The notes under the pieces: generated by a model
The model's input: only the letters and a program-made list of their open reading frames with translations
Told to the model about the DNA's origin: nothing
Databases searched by the model: none
Shown here: positions 1 through 8,770 of the stretch, piece after piece
Numbering within the stretch: position 1 is the stretch's first letter
Layout: the number at the start of each line of letters is the position of its first letter
Program-made: the position numbers and the translations under genes
Source of the DNA: Methylococcales bacterium
GTDB taxonomy: Bacteria; Pseudomonadota; Gammaproteobacteria; Methylococcales; Methylomonadaceae
Direction: 5' to 3'
DNA: 47,133 nt
Assembly: GCA_028714175.1 (NCBI GenBank)
Contig: JAQTMV010000010.1
Span: forward strand, 1 to 47,133

Positions 1-1
1 T

Positions 2-142
2 AAAAAACAGGTTCTGTATAGCAAACATTACGACCGTTTCGACGCTTTTAGAAACAGCATAAATACCTGCATCACTGAACTCGGCACCCGTTACAAAAAT
101 CGGATGCGAAGCTTGATGACCTTGAATTTCCAGTTATTTTAA
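2..142 (+). pseudogene. C-terminal fragment of an IS630-type transposase
   Basis: An open frame enters from the left edge and stops at 140-142. It encodes about 46 residues, including KHYDRFDAFRNSI and the ending LMTLNFQLF. This resembles the tail of IS630/Tc1-mariner-type DDE transposases, downstream of the catalytic domain. Only the end is in the window, so whether the element is complete cannot be judged. The A/T-rich stretch after the stop (143-190) may hold the IS terminus, but no inverted repeat can be confirmed. Family assignment rests on recalled tail similarity and is moderate. Confidence 0.5.
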
Positions 143-213
143 GAGAAAACCGAAAACTTAACCGCGTGGAGTATAGGTCGTATAACGTAACGCCATAGGT
201 TACAACCAGCCCC

Positions 214-493
214 ATGTTCAAAAGCTTCACACACAAAGGGCTGGAAAAATTCTTTACCACAGGCAATCAAGCCGGTTTTCAGGCTGTTCATGCCAAACGA
301 CTGCGCTTGATTCTGGCGTTACTGAACGATGCCAGGCAACTTGCCGATCTGGACGCGCCCGCCTTGTGGTTACAGGCTTTAAAAGACGAGCGAAACGGAT
401 TCCGGGCGGTGACGGTACAAGCCAACTGTCAATGGCAAAACCGGCATCAGCCCTGAAATGGCGTTGCGTCTGGAACTGGCATTGGCTTGTTGA
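214..493 (+). pseudogene. Relic of a higBA toxin-antitoxin pair fused by deletion
   Basis: The frame from 214 matches the HigB mRNA-interferase toxin start (MFKSFTHKGLEKFF, then HAKRLRLILALLNDA, LWLQALKDER and FRAVTV). It stays open to 456 but leaves the HigB pattern after FRAVTV, where family members continue with a GNWR-type motif. From 431 the +1 frame reads NGKTGISPEMALRLELALA and stops at 491-493. This matches the C-terminal part of the HigA antitoxin (GISPEMALRLE). The end of higB and the start of higA are therefore missing, and the rest is joined out of frame. Neither product can be functional. The relic lies antisense to the 3' extension of rsmB. Confidence 0.7.
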
Positions 494-1857
494 ATGCGAA
501 CCGGTGTCAGAATGATGCGACCATTTTCAGTGGAGACGTCATAGCAATCGGCGTCATCAACTGCTTGCACAATGGATTTAGCAAGCCGCGCATAATAAAA
601 ACCGTCCATTGCCGATTCACCGGCCATAATCTGCCGGCCATGGCTCCGGGCGAAACCCCAGGCTGCATCAGCAGGCAACTCGACTGCATCGGGATGTTCT
701 ACTAAAAAAGCATCAATCTGCTGTTCATTTTCCTGCTTCAGGATGGAGCAGGTGGCGTAGAGCATGATGCCACCGGGAGCCAGCAGCGGCCAGACTGCAT
801 GCAGGATGTTAAGCTGCAAAGCCTGCAATGGCTTGATATCCTCAGCTCTGCGTAATAACTTGATGTCAGGATGACGGCGGATAACGCCCATTGCCGAACA
901 AGGCGCATCCAGTAAAATCCTGTCAAAAAGATGACCATCCCACCAGTCTTGAGGATTAGCTGCATCGCCCACCATCAACGTAGCTGGTAATCCTAAACGC
1001 CCCAGATTTTCACTAACTCGCTGCATTCTGGATTCGTCTATATCAACAGCAACTAACTCTTTAAGTTGCGGTTGATATTCAAGAATGTGCGCGGTTTTAC
1101 CGCCGGGCGCGGCACAGACATCCAATACCCGATGTCCGGGTTCAACAGCCAATAACCAGGCGGCCAATTGCGCAGCAATATCCTGAACGGAAACCAGTCC
1201 TTCAGCAAAGCCAGGTAGTAAATCAACTGCCACCGGTTTTTCCAGAATAATCGCTGAAGGACAAAAGCTGACGGCTGCTGCCACCATGCCCTGCACGCTT
1301 AACTGCTGTAAATACTGGTCCCGGCTAATCCGTGCCAGATTAACACGCAAGGCCATGGGCGGTTGCCGGTTGTTTTCCAGCAGAATTTTTTGCGCCTGCT
1401 GCGGCCAATCCTGCTCAATTTGCCTGACAAGCCAGTCAGGATGGCTGACAGCTGCAGATTGCACGGTATCTGCTTTTTGTTCAAGGCTATTCTGTTCTCT
1501 CAGATAGCGTCGAAGCAGCGCGTTAATGAGTGCTTTGGCCCATGGCTTTTTGCGGGCTGCCAGCACGGTTTCAGAGACTACTGCATGAGGTTTTACCCGC
1601 ATATAGTTGAGTTGATACAACCCGGCTAAAGTCAAGGCCTTCACCTCCAGGTCTTTTATCGGTTTATCCATTAATTCGCCTAGAATAAAATCCAGCCGAT
1701 GATAGTATCTGCAAACGCCATAGCAAAGCGCTTGAATGAAAGCCCTGTCCTTGCCGGATTCAACCGGCTGTAAAGCATTTTCCAGCGCTGCGGTTAACGA
1801 CTGCCCGTCTTGCAAAACCCGTGACAATGCACGAGCGGCAATCAGTCTTGTATTCAA
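379..1857 (-). CDS. rsmB: 16S rRNA (cytosine-967-C5) methyltransferase RsmB
   Basis: RsmB methylates C967 of 16S rRNA using S-adenosylmethionine. The protein has an N-terminal NusB-like RNA-binding domain (about residues 1-140) and a Rossmann methyltransferase domain. The latter shows the SAM motif VLDVCAAPGGKT, motif IV DAPCSAMG and the catalytic-cysteine motif YATCSI. Family members usually end just after GFYYARL, which is reached here at residue 425. The frame then runs on for 67 residues through sequence that looks like antitoxin debris (an ENGRIILTPVR segment, then the antisense of a higBA relic). The native stop therefore seems to have been lost by a deletion or insertion. The methyltransferase core is complete, so activity is likely. 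It lies 7 bp downstream of fmt in a leftward def-fmt-rsmB operon. Confidence 0.95.
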   Translation of the reverse strand: MNTRLIAARALSRVLQDGQSLTAALENALQPVESGKDRAFIQALCYGVCRYYHRLDFILGELMDKPIKDLEVKALTLAGLYQLNYMRVKPHAVVSETVLAARKKPWAKALINALLRRYLREQNSLEQKADTVQSAAVSHPDWLVRQIEQDWPQQAQKILLENNRQPPMALRVNLARISRDQYLQQLSVQGMVAAAVSFCPSAIILEKPVAVDLLPGFAEGLVSVQDIAAQLAAWLLAVEPGHRVLDVCAAPGGKTAHILEYQPQLKELVAVDIDESRMQRVSENLGRLGLPATLMVGDAANPQDWWDGHLFDRILLDAPCSAMGVIRRHPDIKLLRRAEDIKPLQALQLNILHAVWPLLAPGGIMLYATCSILKQENEQQIDAFLVEHPDAVELPADAAWGFARSHGRQIMAGESAMDGFYYARLAKSIVQAVDDADCYDVSTENGRIILTPVRIQQANASSRRNAISGLMPVLPLTVGLYRHRPESVSLVF

Positions 1858-1864
1858 TGAATGT

Positions 1865-2788
1865 TCAACCCAGTTTTACGCCATTAACAGCATGAGCATT
1901 AAGAAAATCCTGAATGGCCATGCGCTTTCCACCGGGAAGCTGCACCTCATGCAAACGTAACAGCCCCCTTCCGGTTGCCACATCCATATGTTTATTTATA
2001 CTGCTAACAATACCCGGCTCCAAATCAGTATCTGCAGCAATTGCTTCAGCCTGCCAGATGCGTAATACCTTGCCTTGATAAAGAGTTTGTGCCACGGGCC
2101 AGGCATTTAGGCCCCTTACTTTTCTGCTCAATTGGGCGGCCGATTGCGTCCAGTCGATGATAGCTTCGCTTTTGTCCAGTTTTTCGGCGTAAGTCACCAG
2201 AGCTTCATCTTGCGGCTCTGCTTTTACGGTCCCCGCTTCCATTTGTGCCAGCACTTTACTTAAGCCTAGCGCGCCCAGTTCAGCCAATTTATCATGCAAA
2301 TCACTGGCGGTATCGTTGGCGCCAATAATGTATTCTTCCTTGTGCAGCATAGCGCCTGCATCCAGTTTGCGCACTATCTGCATAATGGTGATACCGGTTT
2401 TTTCATCGCCCGCCATTATTGCCCGTTGAATAGGCGCGGCTCCGCGCCAACGCGGCAGCAATGAGCCATGAACATTGATACAACCCAGCCTGGGCATGTC
2501 CAGTACAGCTTGCGGTAAAATGATGCCATAGGCGGCTACAACGATAAGATCTGCATTAAATGACGCCAGCTGCTGCAAATCTTCACCGGACTTCAGGGAA
2601 AGCGGCTGAAACACGGGAATTGCAGACTTTAACGCCAATTCTTTAACTGGGCTCCTATGTAATTTTCGCCCTCTGCCAGCAGGGCGATCGGGCCGGGTAT
2701 AAACGGCACATACTTGATGCCTGGAAGCCAGCAGCATTTGCAAGCTGGGCACGGCAAAGTCCGGCGTCCCGGCAAAAATAATCTTCAT
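1865..2788 (-). CDS. fmt: Methionyl-tRNA formyltransferase
   Basis: Fmt formylates Met-tRNA(fMet) with 10-formyltetrahydrofolate to start translation. At 307 residues it has normal length. Visible motifs are the N-terminal IIFAGTPDFAVPSL and the folate-site NVHGSLLPRWRGAAPIQRAI, with the catalytic Asn-His-(Ser/Asp) context. The C-terminal tRNA-binding OB-fold domain (from about residue 205) includes KVRGLNAWPVA. It lies between def (2-bp gap) and rsmB (7-bp gap) on the same strand, the standard gammaproteobacterial order, so the three genes are probably co-transcribed. No anomaly is visible. Confidence 0.97.
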   Translation of the reverse strand: MKIIFAGTPDFAVPSLQMLLASRHQVCAVYTRPDRPAGRGRKLHRSPVKELALKSAIPVFQPLSLKSGEDLQQLASFNADLIVVAAYGIILPQAVLDMPRLGCINVHGSLLPRWRGAAPIQRAIMAGDEKTGITIMQIVRKLDAGAMLHKEEYIIGANDTASDLHDKLAELGALGLSKVLAQMEAGTVKAEPQDEALVTYAEKLDKSEAIIDWTQSAAQLSRKVRGLNAWPVAQTLYQGKVLRIWQAEAIAADTDLEPGIVSSINKHMDVATGRGLLRLHEVQLPGGKRMAIQDFLNAHAVNGVKLG

Positions 2789-2790
2789 GC

Positions 2791-3297
2791 TCAGCCAGGT
2801 TCCATCTTATGAATCTTTTCCAATTTTTTCTTTATCCTCTGCCGTTTTAATGACGAAATATAATCAACAAATAATTTTCCGTCCAAATGATCTATTTCGT
2901 GTTGAACGCACACCGCAAGCAAATCTCTGGCATCAAATTCAAAAGCTTGCCCGTTTCTATCTAGCGCCTTGACTCTTACATGTTCGGCTCGCTTTACCTT
3001 TTCATAAAAGCCGGGCACAGAAAGACAGCCTTCTTCCGATTCTTCAATACCGTCTTTTTCTATGATTTCAGGATTGATTAAGAATAAAGGGTTATTCCTT
3101 TCTTCACTGACATCGATGACGATGACCCGCTGATGCACATCCACCTGGGTAGCAGCCAGCCCTACACCCTTCGATTGATACATTGTTTCAAGCATATCAT
3201 CGACTAATTTTTTGATTGTATTATCGACCGTTTTGACAACCGCGGCTTTTTTACGCAAGCGTTCATCCGGAAACTCGAGAATAGTTAAAATACTCAA
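2791..3297 (-). CDS. def: Peptide deformylase
   Basis: Def removes the N-formyl group from nascent proteins using a bound metal ion (Fe2+ in most bacteria). All three family motifs are present: [15 protein letters not shown] and HEIDH (two His and one Cys ligand plus the catalytic Glu). I place the start at the TTG codon at 3297, giving 168 residues beginning [14 protein letters not shown], which matches the usual length and N-terminus. A GGTGAG sequence precedes it. The frame stays open to an ATG at 3348, but the extra 17 residues have no family counterpart and no clear ribosome binding site. It is the first gene of the leftward def-fmt-rsmB operon and is divergent from the LysM gene. Confidence 0.95.
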   Translation of the reverse strand: MSILTILEFPDERLRKKAAVVKTVDNTIKKLVDDMLETMYQSKGVGLAATQVDVHQRVIVIDVSEERNNPLFLINPEIIEKDGIEESEEGCLSVPGFYEKVKRAEHVRVKALDRNGQAFEFDARDLLAVCVQHEIDHLDGKLFVDYISSLKRQRIKKKLEKIHKMEPG

Positions 3298-3395
3298 CAA
3301 ACTCACCACATATAAATAATTCAAGGCTGGAATTCTATATGAATTCATCTAAACTTTGAATCCATACGACTAAAAAAGACTCCCCAGGAATCAAT

Positions 3396-4511
3396 ATGGC
3401 TTTTAGAACACTTTTGGGATTTATGGTTTCTTTCTTCATCAGCTTAAATTCATGGGCCGGTGAAATACAAATAAACCCTGCTCGTCCAGATCAATATACC
3501 GTTGTCAAAGGTGATACCTTATGGGACATATCCGGTAAATTTTTAAACCATCCCTCGCAATGGCCTGAACTGTGGAGTAAAAACTATCAAATTAAAAATC
3601 CTAACCTGATTTATCCGGGCGATACTGTTTATTTTTCCATCGTAGACGGCAAACCGCAGCTTAGTTTGTCCAGAAAAGATCAACAAACCCAACCCCCTTC
3701 CGGTTCTCCCTGTGTTCTTGGTGAAGAAGATGTTAAATACGGCCGAACTGACTTTGCTGTGTCCGAAAATGGAAAACTGTTACCCTGTATGCGGGTAACC
3801 GACCTTAAACAGGCCATCAAATTAATCCCTACTGACGTAATAGCCCCATTCCTTACCTCACCCCGGGTTGTGGCTGAAAATGAACTTAACAACGCGCCTT
3901 ATGTTGTTGACTTTGCCGGAGAACATATCGTTGCAGGCGCGGGTGACAAACTTTATGTACGCCCCATTACCGAACCTGACAGCCTATCATATACGATTTA
4001 CCGTTCGGGAGACACCTATATCAGCCCGGAAACCGGGGAGATTTTGGGCTATGAAGCCAAATATATTGCCGACACCACATTACAGCAGGCAGGCGATCCG
4101 GCAACATTATTTATCACCAAATCAGACAGTGAGATTCGCAAGGGCGATCGTATAATGCCTGATACTGATGAAGAACTTGTCCTGAATTACTTCCCGAGAC
4201 CGCCAAAAGAAAGCATAAAAGGAAGTATTATCAGCGTTCTTGGCGGCGTTTCTCAAATAGGTGTGTATAATGTAGTTGTTATAGACAAAGGCACTAAAGA
4301 TGGCCTTCTTGCCGGACACGAGCTGACCATCTATCAACGAGGAAATAGCGTAAGTGACCCCTACAGCCCGATTAAAAACGACATCGTTAAACTTCCCGAT
4401 GAAATTGCCGGCACACTTATGGTTTTTCGTCCTTTTGAGCGTGTAAGTTATGCGCTGGTAATGAAAGCCACTCAAGCCCTGCACATTTTAGATAAAGTCC
4501 AAACCCCCTGA
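3396..4511 (+). CDS. LysM-domain peptidoglycan-binding protein
   Basis: This is a 371-residue exported protein. Residues 1-21 look like a signal peptide ending SWA-GE. A single LysM domain follows at about 34-81 (YTVVKGDTLWDISGKFL, then NPNLIYPGDTVYF) and should bind peptidoglycan. The remaining 290 residues match the long uncharacterised C-terminal region of the LysM proteins that conservatively precede dprA in gammaproteobacteria. The gene is divergent from def, with under 100 bp between them, and its stop overlaps the proposed dprA start. A role in cell-wall maintenance is inference from the domain. Confidence 0.9.
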   Translation: MAFRTLLGFMVSFFISLNSWAGEIQINPARPDQYTVVKGDTLWDISGKFLNHPSQWPELWSKNYQIKNPNLIYPGDTVYFSIVDGKPQLSLSRKDQQTQPPSGSPCVLGEEDVKYGRTDFAVSENGKLLPCMRVTDLKQAIKLIPTDVIAPFLTSPRVVAENELNNAPYVVDFAGEHIVAGAGDKLYVRPITEPDSLSYTIYRSGDTYISPETGEILGYEAKYIADTTLQQAGDPATLFITKSDSEIRKGDRIMPDTDEELVLNYFPRPPKESIKGSIISVLGGVSQIGVYNVVVIDKGTKDGLLAGHELTIYQRGNSVSDPYSPIKNDIVKLPDEIAGTLMVFRPFERVSYALVMKATQALHILDKVQTP

Positions 4512-5614
4512 ATATTACCACGCGACAAACTGACAATGACATTAAATACTGGCTTGCCTTACTGCGCACGCCAGGTGTTGGTTGCAGATCATTTCTAAAG
4601 CTGCTTGAAACCCATACCCCGGCTCAACTATTTGCGGAGTCTGCGCAAGTGCTTTCGGCTTTAGGTTTAAAAAGTGACATTATCAATGCTATTAAGAACC
4701 CTGACTGGTCGATAATCGACTACGATTTATCCTGGCTAAACCAACAAAACAACGGTGCCCTCACTATTAATGATGCAAACTACCCGCCGCAATTAAAGGA
4801 AATAGCCGACCCTCCGCCTGTGCTGTTTGTACGCGGCAACCCCGCTTTATTATCGCTGCCTCAAATTGCCATAGTGGGTAGTCGCAACCCATCGGCTATC
4901 GGCAAGGAAACTGCATTCAATTTTGCCAAAACACTCAGCCATTACGGCTTTGTCATCACCAGTGGCATGGCCTTAGGCATCGATGCCGCCAGTCATCAAG
5001 GTGCATTAAGTGTAAACGGTTATACTATAGCGGTAGCCGGAACCGGCCTGGATCGCGTCTATCCCGCCCGGCATAAAGAATTGGCTACTGAAATTGTCAA
5101 TACTGGCGTAATGATTTCAGAATTCACCCCCGGCACTAGCGCCAAGGCAAATCACTTCCCCAGGCGCAACCGTATTATCAGCGGCCTGTGCCAGGGCCTG
5201 CTGGTCGTTGAAGCCGCCAAACAGAGTGGTTCATTAATTACCGCCCGGATGGCTTTGGAACAAAACCGTGAAGTTTTCGCCATCCCCGGCTCTATTCATA
5301 ACCCGCTTGCACGTGGCTGCAATGCGCTGATTCGGGAAGGCGCAAAACTTGTCGAAACAACGCAGGATATTCTTGAAGAATTAAACCAATATAATCAACA
5401 AGATGTAAAATTTCCTCCACTCGCCATGCAATCAACACTTGACCTGGAGCAACAAACATTATTGAATCGTGTCATGTTTAGCCCAACTTCTATCGATAAT
5501 CTGGTTGAAATTACCGGAGAATCAGTTGAAGTTATTTCCTCAATGCTACTGATTCTGGAACTACAAGGTCACATTGAAGCAACCGCTGGCGGTTGCTATA
5601 TGAGAGTAAAATAA
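4508..5614 (+). CDS. dprA: DNA-processing protein DprA, probable non-AUG start
   Basis: DprA (Smf) loads RecA onto incoming single-stranded DNA during natural transformation. The Rossmann-like DNA-binding core is clear: IAIVGSRNPSAIG, TSGMALGIDAASHQGAL, GTGLDRVYPARH, FPRRNRIISGL and SGSLITARMALEQNREVFAIPGS. A C-terminal winged-helix-like region follows. The first canonical start codon is the GTG at 4649, but that would remove a well-conserved N-terminus (KYWLALLRTPGVG). The frame is open only back to a TAA at 4493-4495. Between them no ATG, GTG or TTG exists; the candidates are CTG at 4508 (overlapping the TGA of the LysM gene) and ATT at 4514. I chose 4508, giving 368 residues, close to the family norm. 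Confidence 0.9.
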   Translation: MNITTRQTDNDIKYWLALLRTPGVGCRSFLKLLETHTPAQLFAESAQVLSALGLKSDIINAIKNPDWSIIDYDLSWLNQQNNGALTINDANYPPQLKEIADPPPVLFVRGNPALLSLPQIAIVGSRNPSAIGKETAFNFAKTLSHYGFVITSGMALGIDAASHQGALSVNGYTIAVAGTGLDRVYPARHKELATEIVNTGVMISEFTPGTSAKANHFPRRNRIISGLCQGLLVVEAAKQSGSLITARMALEQNREVFAIPGSIHNPLARGCNALIREGAKLVETTQDILEELNQYNQQDVKFPPLAMQSTLDLEQQTLLNRVMFSPTSIDNLVEITGESVEVISSMLLILELQGHIEATAGGCYMRVK

Positions 5615-5636
5615 TCTAAAACCAGCAAACACCTTT

Positions 5637-6104
5637 ATGAAAGAAAATATTTTTGATGTCCTGATGTACTTATTTGAAAATTATATGGAAGATGAAATTG
5701 AAATGCTTCCTGATAGTGACGTCATCAGAACAGAATTACTGGAGGCAGGCTTTGATTCCTGCGAGGTCAATAAAGCGTTTGACTGGCTTGAGTCACTTGG
5801 CCTGCAACGAACGATAAAACCCACTGCCGCCCCTACATTTCGCATTTTCTGCAGCCAGGAAAAAGCAAAACTTGATCTTGAATGTCGCAATCTTATTATG
5901 TTTCTCGAGCAAAATAGCATCCTGAATTCATCCAACCGGGAAATTGTTATTGATCGAGCCATGGCGCTGGAAAATGAAGAAATATCAATTGAAAAGCTAA
6001 AATGGATTGTGCTGATGGTGTTGCTAAGCCAACCGGATGAAGAAATCGCTTTCTCCAGGATGGAAGATATCGTCTATAACCTCGTTCCGACTTATTTACA
6101 CTAG
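5637..6104 (+). CDS. smg: Smg family protein (DUF494)
   Basis: This 155-residue acidic protein matches the Smg/DUF494 family, encoded between dprA and topA in many gammaproteobacteria. The start (MKENIFDVLMYLFENYMED) and the closing LSQPDEEIAFSRMEDIVY region are characteristic. The molecular function of the family is not established. The gene begins 22 bp after dprA on the same strand and probably belongs to its operon. Length and composition are normal. Confidence 0.92.
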   Translation: MKENIFDVLMYLFENYMEDEIEMLPDSDVIRTELLEAGFDSCEVNKAFDWLESLGLQRTIKPTAAPTFRIFCSQEKAKLDLECRNLIMFLEQNSILNSSNREIVIDRAMALENEEISIEKLKWIVLMVLLSQPDEEIAFSRMEDIVYNLVPTYLH

Positions 6105-6232
6105 GGGTTCAAGGTGAAAGGTTCAAGGTTAAAAAATACGCACCTTAAACCTTTTCCCTTTCGCCTTTTACCTTTTACCTTTTACCTTTTACCTTTTACC
6201 TTTCGCCTTTCACCTTTTACCTTGAAACTTAA
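6105..6232. repeat. Heptamer-repeat element filling the smg-topA gap
   Basis: From 6143 to 6226 there are twelve heptamers in perfect register. Five consecutive copies are exactly CCTTTTA (6164-6198); the flanking units are CCTTAAA, CCTTTTC, CCTTTCG, CCTTTCA and CCTTGAA variants. To the left, 6108-6128 holds three units of the reverse complement (TTCAAGG, TGAAAGG, TTCAAGG), so the two arms can pair into a long hairpin. The element occupies the whole intergenic space, ends 6 bp before the topA ATG, and leaves no purine-rich ribosome binding site for topA. Confidence 0.85.
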
Positions 6233-8563
6233 ATGAGTAAGAACCTTGTCATTGTAGAATCGCCTGCAAAAGCCAAAACCATCGAGAAATATTTGGGCAA
6301 AGACTTTCAGGTTTTGGCCTCTTACGGGCACGTTCGCGACCTTATTCCCAAAGAAGGTGCGGTTGACCCGAACAATGACTTTGCCATGAAATACGAAGTT
6401 ATTGATCGTAACCAGCGTCACGTTCAGGCCATCAGTAAAGCGCTCAAATCTGCAGATACCTTGTATCTGGCAACCGACCCTGACAGAGAAGGAGAAGCCA
6501 TTTCATGGCACTTGTACGAACTGCTAAAAGCTAAAAAACTGCTTAAAGACAAACCGGTACATAGAGTAGTCTTTCATGAAATAACCAAAAAGGCCGTAAC
6601 CGAAGCCATCGCAAATCCTGAACAATTGGCTACCAATTTGATCAACGCACAGCAAGCCCGTCGTGCTTTGGATTATCTGGTTGGCTTTAATCTGTCGCCC
6701 TTATTATGGAAAAAAATACGCCGTGGCTTATCGGCAGGCCGCGTACAAAGCCCTGCATTACGCATGATAGTTGAACGCGAACAGGAAATAGAAGCCTTTA
6801 AAACCCGTGAATACTGGTCGATTGACGCTGCATTAACGGCGCATGAACAAGCCTTTAAAGCCAAACTGACGCATTTTGATGGCGAAAAACTGAATCAATT
6901 CAGCATAAGCAATGAAGCACAGGCAGAAAAAACCAAACAATCCCTGTTAGCCGCAGCTGATGGCCACCTGCTGGTTGCCAAACTGGAAAAGAAACAGCAA
7001 AAACGCAACCCTGCTCCGCCCTTCATTACCTCGACACTGCAACAGGAAGCCTCGCGTAAATTGGGCTTTACGACCAAACGCACGATGATAATTGCCCAAC
7101 AACTCTATGAAGGTATTGATATAGGGGGTGAAACTGAGGGATTAATTACCTACATGCGTACTGACTCGGTTAATTTATCCGTTGAAGCAGTCGAGGAAAT
7201 TCGCAAATTGATTGCAGAGACCTACGGCGCGAAAAATTTACCCAAAGAACCTCGCCAATTTAAAACCAAATCAAAAAATGCACAGGAAGCGCATGAAGCG
7301 ATACGACCTACATCGCCTCGACACCTGCCTAACCAGATACAAAAACACCTGACTGTTGAACAACACAAACTGTACGATCTGATCTGGAAGCGCACGATAG
7401 CCTGCCAGATGATCCATGCCACGCTCAATATGGTCGCCGTTGATCTTACCTGCGGCGATGGCAAACACATATTCAGGGCAACGGGTTCCACCATTGCCAC
7501 ACCCGGATTTATGGCAGTTTATCTGGAAGGAAAAGATGACAGCAAGGAAAGTGATGATAAGGAAAGTTTTTTGCCGCCACTGGAAGAAGGCCGTTCAGTG
7601 CCTCTCAATGACATCATCGCAGGCCAGCATTTTACCGAGCCACCGCCACGTTACGGCGAAGCCAGCCTGGTAAAATCCCTAGAAGAACATGGTATCGGCC
7701 GGCCATCAACCTATGCTTCGATTATTTCGACCTTGCAAAACCGTGAATACGTCACCCTGGAAAACAAGCGCTTCTACCCTACCGATGTCGGCAGAATCGT
7801 CAACAAATTTCTGACCGAACACTTCACCAAATACGTCGATTATGATTTTACGGCTAATCTGGAAGATGAACTGGATGCGGTTTCCCGGGGTGAAAAAGAC
7901 TGGATTCCATTAATGCACGAATTCTGGAAACCATTTAACTCAATGGTTCAGGAAAAAGATGCCAGCGTCCAGCGTAAAGATGTGACTCAGGAAGCAATCG
8001 ATGAACAGTGTCCCGAATGCGGCAGTCCGTTGTCAATCCGCCTGGGGAGAAACGGGCGGTTTATAGGCTGCACCAACTATCCTGAATGCTCCTATACCCG
8101 AAATCTGAATGATGATGCCGGCACTACGGAAGAACCCGAAATTGTAGAAGATCGAGCCTGCCCTCAATGCGAATCGCCGCTGGTTTTGAAAACGGGCCGC
8201 TACGGCAAATTCATCGGTTGTAGCGCTTACCCAAAATGCAAGTACATTGAGCCATTGGAAAAGCCGGTGGACACCGGTGTTGAATGCCCTCAATGCAAAA
8301 AGGGCAATTTACTCAAACGTAAATCGCGGAATGGAAAAATATTTTACTCCTGCTCGGGCTATCCAAAATGCAGTTATGCGCTCTGGAACGCGCCGGTAAA
8401 AGAAATCTGCCCTGAATGTCATTGGCCTATTTTGACCGTAAAAGAAACAAAACGACGTGGAGTTGAAAAAGTCTGTCCCCAAAAAGAATGCAGCTATGCA
8501 ACTCCCTATGAAGGTGACCCTGATGATGTACAAGGGCCCAAAGAAGCAGCTACACAAGCCTGA
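6233..8563 (+). CDS. topA: DNA topoisomerase I (omega protein)
   Basis: TopA relaxes negative supercoils by a type IA strand-passage reaction. The TOPRIM domain opens the protein (LVIVESPAKAKTIEKYLG; metal-binding DPDREGEAI at 82-90). The catalytic tyrosine is Y307 in LITYMRTDS. The central domain includes the SAGRVQSPALR motif. The C-terminus carries four Cys4 zinc-ribbon modules, beginning CPECGSP, CPQCESP, CPQCKKG and CPECHWP. At 776 residues it is a little shorter than the E. coli enzyme. The ATG at 6233 begins the conserved MSKNLVIVESPAKA. A repeat element lies immediately upstream in place of a recognisable Shine-Dalgarno sequence. Confidence 0.97.
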   Translation: MSKNLVIVESPAKAKTIEKYLGKDFQVLASYGHVRDLIPKEGAVDPNNDFAMKYEVIDRNQRHVQAISKALKSADTLYLATDPDREGEAISWHLYELLKAKKLLKDKPVHRVVFHEITKKAVTEAIANPEQLATNLINAQQARRALDYLVGFNLSPLLWKKIRRGLSAGRVQSPALRMIVEREQEIEAFKTREYWSIDAALTAHEQAFKAKLTHFDGEKLNQFSISNEAQAEKTKQSLLAAADGHLLVAKLEKKQQKRNPAPPFITSTLQQEASRKLGFTTKRTMIIAQQLYEGIDIGGETEGLITYMRTDSVNLSVEAVEEIRKLIAETYGAKNLPKEPRQFKTKSKNAQEAHEAIRPTSPRHLPNQIQKHLTVEQHKLYDLIWKRTIACQMIHATLNMVAVDLTCGDGKHIFRATGSTIATPGFMAVYLEGKDDSKESDDKESFLPPLEEGRSVPLNDIIAGQHFTEPPPRYGEASLVKSLEEHGIGRPSTYASIISTLQNREYVTLENKRFYPTDVGRIVNKFLTEHFTKYVDYDFTANLEDELDAVSRGEKDWIPLMHEFWKPFNSMVQEKDASVQRKDVTQEAIDEQCPECGSPLSIRLGRNGRFIGCTNYPECSYTRNLNDDAGTTEEPEIVEDRACPQCESPLVLKTGRYGKFIGCSAYPKCKYIEPLEKPVDTGVECPQCKKGNLLKRKSRNGKIFYSCSGYPKCSYALWNAPVKEICPECHWPILTVKETKRRGVEKVCPQKECSYATPYEGDPDDVQGPKEAATQA

Positions 8564-8770
8564 TAACTGACCAATAAGAAAATTGACACTGGATACAGTT
8601 ACTGGAAAGCATATATTAGAAGTGATAGTAAACTCATCCAGGAGTAGAGTATCGGCCAAGGGTGTTGCAACAGTTGTGATTGCATCTGGTATCATACAAA
8701 CCGGCAAAGGCATTATCAGTGCAATTGCCAAACATTTGTTTGTCAAGTTCAGGCCGGGTAATGTAGCTGC

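Noticed and set aside
6143-6226. CRISPR or rho-independent terminator reading of the heptamer array
   Set aside because: Units are contiguous with no spacers, and the hairpin is T/C-rich without a GC stem followed by a T-run.
8309-8746. 145-codon leftward frame
   Set aside because: Overlaps the topA zinc-finger region on the opposite strand and has no family features.
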